This document shows positions 57,745 to 64,000 of a stretch of 64,000 bases of DNA, piece after piece. Each line of letters starts with the position of its first letter. Within the stretch, counting starts at the first letter, position 1. Location of the stretch: assembly GCA_008704415.1 (NCBI GenBank), contig VXIS01000224.1, positions 17,494-81,493 of the forward strand, written 5' to 3'. Below the pieces are notes generated by a model. That model saw nothing but the letters and a program-made list of their open reading frames with translations, had not been told where the DNA came from and ran no database searches. Made by a program: the position numbers and the translations under genes. The DNA is from Sphaerosporella brunnea. Taxonomy: Eukaryota; Ascomycota; Pezizomycetes; Pezizales; Pyronemataceae.

Positions 57745-58012
57745 ATTTTAACAAAGAGCTCTCCCGAGCGTCGTAACAAACCCATAAAACAGTAAACAGC
57801 ATCCAGCAGAGCAACGTCCTCCAATCATACGCCTCGTATAAATGCAAATCCATCAATCGTAAACGCAATCATAACCTCATAAGGTGCCGTCATCGGCGCA
57901 TAACCACTGCAAGACATAGCATCGCGTAGTAAAGTCAGGAAAATGAGAAGCAAGACAAAACGGTCGCTTTCCTCCGTCCTGTATATCTCATCCTCAACAT
58001 CCTTCCACTGCC

Positions 58013-61000
58013 TCATATTCCCTCGCTCATATCCTCATCATTCCGTTTCCCCCGTACTCCCTCCTTTTCGAAAAAATCGCCGAGCTCAGGTGAGGTTGTC
58101 ACGTATCGTGCCCGTGAAAGCGGGTCGACCATGTTCATAAGCTTGCCCGGCCTATATACGATATCCATGTCGTCCAAATACGGTTGAAGTAGCATCCTGT
58201 ATTTATCCAGTCGCTTGGACATCTTCACGTTCGGAGCTGCTTGCAAAACATCTCGCGTGCTCTGGTGGTCCGTGAACACGGTAAACGTGTTGCCCTCAAG
58301 GTATAAGGATAGCTTGTTGATCGCCCAGTAGAGACAGGCTACCTCGCGTTCCGTGGACTCGTAGGACGGTTCGGCGCCGGTGGTTTGACGTGCGATGTAC
58401 AGGATGGGGCGCTCCAGTTTCTCTCCCGGCCGGGGTTTTCTGGTTTCGAATGGCTCCTCAACTCCACGGCGGTCCGTGGGTGCCATCACGTGAGCCTGGG
58501 GCTTGTATGCGCTCAGTGCGTGCCGATCAATGGCGTCCTCCGTAATCCATCGAGCTCTCCTGTTGTCCCCAAACGAGACCTTGTAACGTGTGCCTTGTCG
58601 AGTCTTCCGATGGTCCATTATGGTGTAAGGTGCCTGAATTGCCTCGAGTAAAGCGTTTCGTTCTTCGAAGTCCTTTATCAGATCCAAGGGTGGCGTCAAG
58701 ACCCATGCATCGGAGTTCCGAGCGACTGGATTCTGAGCGTCGCCTCGCCGCAATAGGTATTCTGTCTTACCCGGGTGGCGTCTGGACATCCTGGAGTCCA
58801 CTATCTGTAAGGGCGAAGTGGACGTGTGCCGACCGAATGGGTCCTTGGAAGGGTCCTAGGCCTTCTCGACGTGCTGCACGCTCACCACCGGATGAATATT
58901 CAGGTTTGAAGGGATATCAAGTTCGAGAGCCCTCCCGTCTGATCTGATCCTAGTAACCCGGAAAGGTGGCAGCTTCTGTTGGCTCAGCTTGTTGCGCTTG
59001 ACGATTGACACGGGGTGCAGGTCCAGCCTGATCGAAACGAAATCTCCGACCGCAATGTCCGGTAATCCGGAATGGCGTCGGTCGTAGTAGGCTTTCTGAG
59101 CCGATAGCGCTTTCACAATCGCCTGCTAGGCGTCCTTCAGTCTTGCTGAAACACCGTCCAGAAAGGCCTCAGCATCGTCGTTCCGCTCGTCCTCGTTCTC
59201 CTCTGAAGGTGGCGCGGGTTGTAAAAGCCGGTCCAGGGGCTCCATAGGGTTGGCGTAAAGAAGCTCGTTCGGGCTAAATCCTGTGCCGGGATGCTTCGCC
59301 GTATTGTAAGCAAGCTGGATGAGGCCGAGATACCGATGCCAGTTGTTTTGACGTTGGTTGACATACGCCCGCAGCGCAATTTCCAGGGTTTGGTTTGCAC
59401 GCTCAGCCGCACCGTCCGCTTGAGCGTGATAGGCTGCAGTCTTGCGGTGGTCGAAACCTAGCCTGCTGGCCAGCGACTTCCAGAAGGATTGGATAATACG
59501 TGGATCTCTGTCCGTGATAAACTTAGTCGGGAAGAAGCCTCGCGACACGACGTGCTCAAAAAAGGTGTCGGCTAGCGAGGCTGCCGTGAAGTCGGAGGTC
59601 GTTGGCGCGAAAATCACGGCTTTAGTGAACCGGTCAACTACCGTTACCACTGCATCATACCCGCCACTCCTCGGAAGTCCCACGATCAAGTCCATGTTGA
59701 TCGATTCGAAAGCCTTTGGGATCCGGTGGTACGGTGGGTCGATTGAGAGTAGGGATCCGAAAGGGCGACGTCTGGAGGTCTTATTCTTCCCACACTCGGC
59801 ACAGTGTTTGATGTAGTCGGCGATCACCGTGGACAGGCCGGGCCGATAGTATGTCGTGGTAACGCGATCATATGTCTTATCTACCCCGAAGTGCCCGACG
59901 GCGTCGTGCGCCATCTCCAGGCATCCTCGGATCATGTCCTTCGGCAGGCATACCCTGTCCCCGTAGGTCGTCCTATAGTGAAGCGTCCCGTCGCGCTGCA
60001 GAGTATAACCTATTGTCGAGGGTCCGGGGGTCGGTTTCCCGTGTGCGGCTTTGTGACTTTCGGTCTCGCGATCTTCCGCTATGAGGCTTTGAAGCCGTCG
60101 GTAGACTGTGCGGAACACAGGGTCCGAAATGTAGCTGGCCTCCCAATCCCGTGTAGCCGTTGAATAAAAGTTGTGCATGGAGCTGACCGAGTCCGTTGTG
60201 TTGTCTTTGTAGTCTTCCTCCGTCCATTGCTGGGTCAGAACGGCGCCAAAGGCCTCCGCCAAAGCGTCGGTGTATAGAATGAACGGTCGGCCATCGAATT
60301 TTGGGTGCGCCAGGATGGGTGCCGAGCACAATCGACTCTTGAGCTCGTCAAAAGCAACCTGAGCCTCGTCTGACCAGGTGATGGGTCTCTTGGAGTTGTA
60401 GTCGACGCCGGATTTTGTCGAACGTTTCAGGGCCTCCAGAGGGCGCGCGATCTTGGCGTAGTTCCGTATGAAGCCCCGATAATAGCCAAACATGCCTAAT
60501 AGCCGATAGAGCTCGCCCAGCGTCTGTGGTGCCGCTAGATCGGTAATGGCCTTCACCTTGCCCTGTTGTGTGGATAGTCCGTATCGGCCTAAACCCAACC
60601 CCAGTAAGTTCAACTCTGAGAACCCGAAGCGGCACTTCTCCTTGCTAAACCTCAATCCCACCTCCTTGCACGATGTGAAGAGGCGACGTAGGTGGGTGAC
60701 GTGCTGCTCCCACGTATCGGAAAAAATCAGTACATCATCGATATAGCAGAGTGCTGCTTCCCAACGTAAAGAGCCAAGGATCGTATCCATCATTCGTTGA
60801 AACTGCGCCGGGGCGTTTCGGAGTCCAAAAGGCATACGTTTGAACTGGAAAAGACCCCGGTGGGTTATGAATGCCGTCTTGTGTCGATTGTCCTCCGCAA
60901 TGTCGACCTGGTGGTAGCCTTTGACCGCATCCAGAGCGCTGAAGAACCGTTTACCCGCCAGTGAGGAGAATATGTAGTCCGAGCGCAGCATTGGATAGGA

Positions 61001-62839
61001 GTCCTTGATCGTGATTTTATTGAGCTGCCGAAAATCGACGCAGAAACGCCATTTACTGTTCTGCCATACCAATACAACGGCGGATGCCGTGGCGGAGTCG
61101 GAGCGCTCGATGACGTCCCAGTTGGCCATTTGCCGTAGCGCTTCTTCGATCACCTGGCGTTTCGCAGGGCCGATTGGACGGAGTCTGGCGGCCGGAGGGA
61201 GGTCGCCTGACGTCTTTATGGTGGCGAGCACGCCCTGGACGTGTCCTATCGTTGAGCCATCGCTGAAAACGTCTTCGAACTCCTTCAGAAGTCGCAGCAG
61301 TTCCGAAGCCTGTTCCGAGGTAAGCTCCTCCGACAGTGTCCATGGGCCCTCTCTGTCCTTTGTAGGCGAAGCCCCTTAACGCGTTTTATCGTCTGTAGGC
61401 AGGCATGGGAACGCTACGTCTGCGTCTTCCAGGAGATTCTCCGGGAACCGGTCACCCGCGGTCCGCCTCTCGGCTGTCGACGCAATCAGTCTGATGGTGG
61501 TCTCCGGGAGTGATCGCTTCCGTGGTAATTCCCGGCCGGATGCATCGAACCGGAGTTCCTCATCGAATGCGTATTGATCGCTGTGCGCCGTGGCGCCGGT
61601 GGTGTGGAAAATCGTCATGTCGTGAATTTCCCTACCAAACAATTCTTCCACCGCGACTGTCGTTGGTGCTTTGAGACCAATTGAGGGTCCCATGTGACTG
61701 GGGTGACGAGGTTGGATAAGGTCGTCCCATCGGATGACATGCTGCGTGGTAGTGCCAATTGTACCGAATAGGACCGCCTCTGCGTCGCCAAGAACCTGCC
61801 GACGTTCGATGCGCACTGGGTGTTCCGAGTGGTTTGAGAACATGACAAATTTGGTTTGGCTGTCGATGATGGCCCTCGGCATCTGTGGCGCCGCCGGAAT
61901 CGATAACTCGGCGGTGACATAGGGAGTGAACACGTAGTCAATCCCGTCCATGCAAGCAGTACTCACCGCCACCGGGACCGTCGAACGTCCTGGGACCATG
62001 ACGCGTTTGTTGGAGAACACCTTAACTGCCTGAAACTTTGGTGCTGCCGCGGAGAACAGTGGAAACGTGAGTCCGTGAAAAGAACCGACCATCTTAGTAG
62101 TCATGATGTCGATACCGTAGTCACGAATCGCGTCGAGACCTATCAGGAGACCCGGTCGGAAACCCTCCATCACGTGTAGTTCGACGTCGAACTCTGCGAA
62201 CGCTCGTTCCTTCGTCGTATCGTCACGGCATTCCAGCCAGAGCGGGACCACTGTGAAACCAATCGTTGTAGCTTCGCCTACGCCGGCGATCTTCTTGCTT
62301 GCAGGGAAGATCGATCTGCCTGGGTAGTGTCTCTGTAGGAGGGCGTTGTCGATGATTCCGACGTTGGAGCACACGTCCATCAGTCCTGGGACCTCTTCGG
62401 ACGCTGAGGATGGTGGGGACAGCCGAAATTTCGCGGCCAGTGGTGAACAACGTAGATAACTTTTTCCGTCCCCCGCGAGTTGGTGTGGGCGCTCGAGCCG
62501 CCGAATCTGAACGCGATCAGTTTCACTGTCTGAAGTTGGGGAAGAAGAAAAACTTCCCCTGGTGTCCCCCTGGGTCAGTCCACTCGGGGGTTTACCCCAG
62601 CTGCTGCCAACCACAGGGGAGGTTAAACCGTAGCACTCGCCCATACTGCCTAGGCTCTCACATTCGCTCATACCGCCTTGAGCCTTATCGTCCTCCTTCC
62701 GGTATAGTCCATCCAACCGTATAGGACGCTGTAGAATCGGATTCTCGGACTTCATTCGGGTCTTCTTGCTGCCAGTTCCGAACTTCTCCGGTTTCTGGCA
62801 AGGGTTTTCCATATGGGGGAGGGTAGCCCGATCTACCAA
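58013..62839 (-). pseudogene. Gypsy pol polyprotein: PR, RT, partial RNase H, IN, chromodomain-like, rest of RNase H; three stops
   Basis: One reading frame spans the whole interval, broken by TAA (61376-61378), TAG (59126-59128) and TAG (58856-58858) and by no frameshift. The protease region has DVCSNVG where D-S/T-G is usual, and a second motif LLIGLDAIRDYGIDI. RT starts near 61231, with FCVDFRQLN, the catalytic LDAVKGYHQVD and YIDDVLIF. RNase H begins with ILYTDALAEAFGAVLTQQ (to about 60227) and then stops short; the linker leads straight to the integrase zinc finger (H...H near 59908, HCAEC) and the catalytic core (MDLIVGLP, FITDRDPR, E in DGAAERANQT). Two chromodomain-like blocks follow. 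The missing RNase H part comes last, at about 58414-58112, with STERE, VFTDHQ and MVDPLSR. The three stops are all explicable by C-to-T changes in CAA/CAG. Confidence 0.88.
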
Positions 62840-64000
62840 CCCACGTTGCCATTTCCCTGGTCCTTCGACATGTCTTCCTCCTCAGATTCATGGTGATACA
62901 TTACCTCCTGAGGTTCGGGGGCGCTCTCGTGATGGAAATTGTATGAAGTCAGGTTTCCTGACTCCGTGTGGTGGAGCTGGTCGGCGAGTCCATCGGGTCC
63001 GTCTGTTCCATCCATAGCGTATGTCCGTGATTGCGTTGGAGTACCGCGTGAGCACTCGAAAGAGAAGTGCATCTGGTTCAGAGCACCATTCTTCTCGCAT
63101 ATGTTGCATGGGCGTTTGATAAAAACCGGCTTACCTTGGTAGTTGAGGTAAGACCTCACCATCCTACCCGTCTCCGGATTCAACCTGCTCTGCACCGTAT
63201 TCTTTCGATCCTGAGTGCTCCGGTCTGGCATTTTCCCTTTGTCCTTTTGCACGCGCGGCATGCTAGGTGTGGCATCCGGCTTTGCCCATTGCTGGGCGGG
63301 GAAACGAGTTGTAGGGCGTGGGTTATATTCCGGTTGAACGGTGAAGCCGTCCTGCTGATAGGTCCTTCGAGGCGAGCGGGTCGCGGCCGGCGTGGTCCTG
63401 TCGTAGTCCATCAATTCGCTGACGAATATGTCGATGTTGGACTTCTCCTTGCAGAAACGAACCACTTCTGTATCCATGACCGCCTTGATCTTAAGGATGA
63501 TATTCGCCTCGTCAGATCCTTCGTAGGCGCGCTTCAGGAGTCTGTACTTGCGGATGCCGAAGGCTGCCCAACTGTCCCCGTGGGGTTTTCGATATGAATC
63601 GGCCTCGAATTGCATTACACCGAGATCCGGCTTGAACCGGGTTCGAAGCAGGGTCTTAAATCGGTCCCAACAGCCGTCACCGGTCGTCACGAACAGGTGC
63701 ACCTCGGAGGGCTTGGTCAGGTACCAATCCCTCATTGGATCTCCCACCGCAAAACAGCGATGAAGGATATGCGGGCACACCACCAATTCTCCGAACGAGG
63801 TGACGATGTGGTCAATCTGCGAAATCCATTCTTCTAAATCGTCGCCGAAGACGATTCCCGGCAGGTCTCCAGGATTGAAACGGGGTTTTGCTGGTCCGGA
63901 TCCTCCTGCGGCCGTCGAGGCGGGAGCGACGTAGATCGTGGTAGGACTCAATGAAGTCGTGGGTCCTTGCCATTGGCCGCTGTGTATCAAAGCTCGCTCA
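62833..64000 (-). CDS. Gypsy gag, 5' end outside the window
   Basis: The frame is open to the window edge, so the start codon is not visible. About 388 residues can be read. The central segment (DLEEWISQIDHI through WDRFKTLLRTRFKP) is a retrotransposon Gag/capsid-type helical domain. A basic, Arg/Lys/Gln-rich region follows, with a zinc-knuckle-like motif CX2CX9HX4C (CNICEKNGALNQMHFSFEC). The C-terminus is acidic. The stop (62833-62835) overlaps the pol frame, which is in -1 phase. No internal stop is seen in this part. Confidence 0.85.
   Translation of the reverse strand, partial: ERALIHSGQWQGPTTSLSPTTIYVAPASTAAGGSGPAKPRFNPGDLPGIVFGDDLEEWISQIDHIVTSFGELVVCPHILHRCFAVGDPMRDWYLTKPSEVHLFVTTGDGCWDRFKTLLRTRFKPDLGVMQFEADSYRKPHGDSWAAFGIRKYRLLKRAYEGSDEANIILKIKAVMDTEVVRFCKEKSNIDIFVSELMDYDRTTPAATRSPRRTYQQDGFTVQPEYNPRPTTRFPAQQWAKPDATPSMPRVQKDKGKMPDRSTQDRKNTVQSRLNPETGRMVRSYLNYQGKPVFIKRPCNICEKNGALNQMHFSFECSRGTPTQSRTYAMDGTDGPDGLADQLHHTESGNLTSYNFHHESAPEPQEVMYHHESEEEDMSKDQGNGNVGW
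62851..62857 (-). promoter_or_regulatory. Candidate -1 ribosomal frameshift site GGGAAAT
   Basis: In the gag frame the heptamer is read G_GGA_AAT, the X_XXY_YYZ form of -1 slippery sites. It lies 15 bases before the gag stop codon, and a -1 shift enters the pol frame directly. Eight bases downstream starts a possible stem: GGG/CCC, then an internal loop, then GGTAG/CTACC around ATCGGG. Location, phase and spacing all fit; activity is not shown. Confidence 0.65.

Larger units (their letters stand above)
54919..64000 (-). mobile_element. Ty3/gypsy LTR retrotransposon, cut by the window edge
   Basis: On the minus strand the order is gag (entering from beyond 64000), a pol region, a polypurine tract and a 3' LTR. 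The 5' LTR lies outside the window. Pol contains protease, RT, integrase, chromodomain-like modules and RNase H pieces in an unusual order, described under the pol entry. The 3' LTR begins TGTCAC at 57735 and is interrupted by the DNA transposon at 55076-57701. Without that insertion the LTR is about 189 bp. Confidence 0.9.

Noticed and set aside
1..64000. CRISPR arrays or operons
   Set aside because: The sequence is eukaryotic; no regularly spaced repeats or polycistronic gene runs are seen apart from the LINE.

Overview
The window comes from a filamentous ascomycete, most likely a Sordariomycete. The evidence is the 47-72 nt spliceosomal introns with CTAAC/CTGAT-type branch sites, a Zn2Cys6 regulator with a fungal-specific domain, intron-bearing tRNA-Pro genes, and a Tad-like LINE, pogo/Fot1-like and Ty3/gypsy elements typical of these genomes. 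Several broken reading frames carry C-to-T changes in CpA context, the kind left by RIP (repeat-induced point mutation). RIP is inferred here, not measured.

Layout. 1-2.7 kb: no convincing gene. 2.7-9.3 kb: a complete LINE with two open ORFs, an (AAAAC)n-type tail and a 14-bp target-site duplication. 9.6-15.8 kb: a single-pass membrane protein with a DUF4097-like ectodomain (+), convergent with a large two-TM coiled-coil protein (-). 15.8-23.4 kb: gene-poor, with two tRNA-Pro(AGG) genes and a 582-bp deletion derivative of a DNA transposon. 23.4-27.1 kb: a PMCA/PMC1-type Ca2+ ATPase (-). 27.1-32.3 kb: no gene seen. 32.3-35.3 kb: a Zn2Cys6 transcription factor (+). 35.3-41.2 kb: gene-poor, with a tRNA-Gly. 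41.2-45.9 kb: a compact housekeeping cluster of a PET123/mS26-like mitoribosomal protein, COQ5 and the large U2AF subunit. 46.3-46.8 kb: two abutting inverted-repeat elements. 47.8-51.0 kb: a gene with an SRA-YDG (modified-cytosine reader) domain and a truncated duplicate of it. 51.9-54.3 kb: a third tRNA-Pro, a decayed gene, minisatellites and another TIR element. 54.9-64.0 kb: a Ty3/gypsy element (-), cut by the window edge, whose 3' LTR is split by an intact pogo/Fot1-like DNA transposon.

The most unusual object is the Ty3/gypsy element. Its pol reads protease, RT, the first strands of RNase H, integrase, two chromodomain-like modules, and then the rest of RNase H. So the RNase H domain is split, with its larger part moved behind the integrase. 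All parts lie in one reading frame broken only by three nonsense codons, so this order was probably present before the copy decayed. A -1 frameshift heptamer sits in the correct phase just before the gag stop.

The window joins two regimes. Conserved genes (mitochondrial translation, ubiquinone synthesis, 3' splice-site recognition, calcium export) form compact islands. Between them are gene-poor stretches layered with elements of different ages: an apparently young LINE, a pogo-like element nested in an older retroelement, and several non-autonomous inverted-repeat elements.
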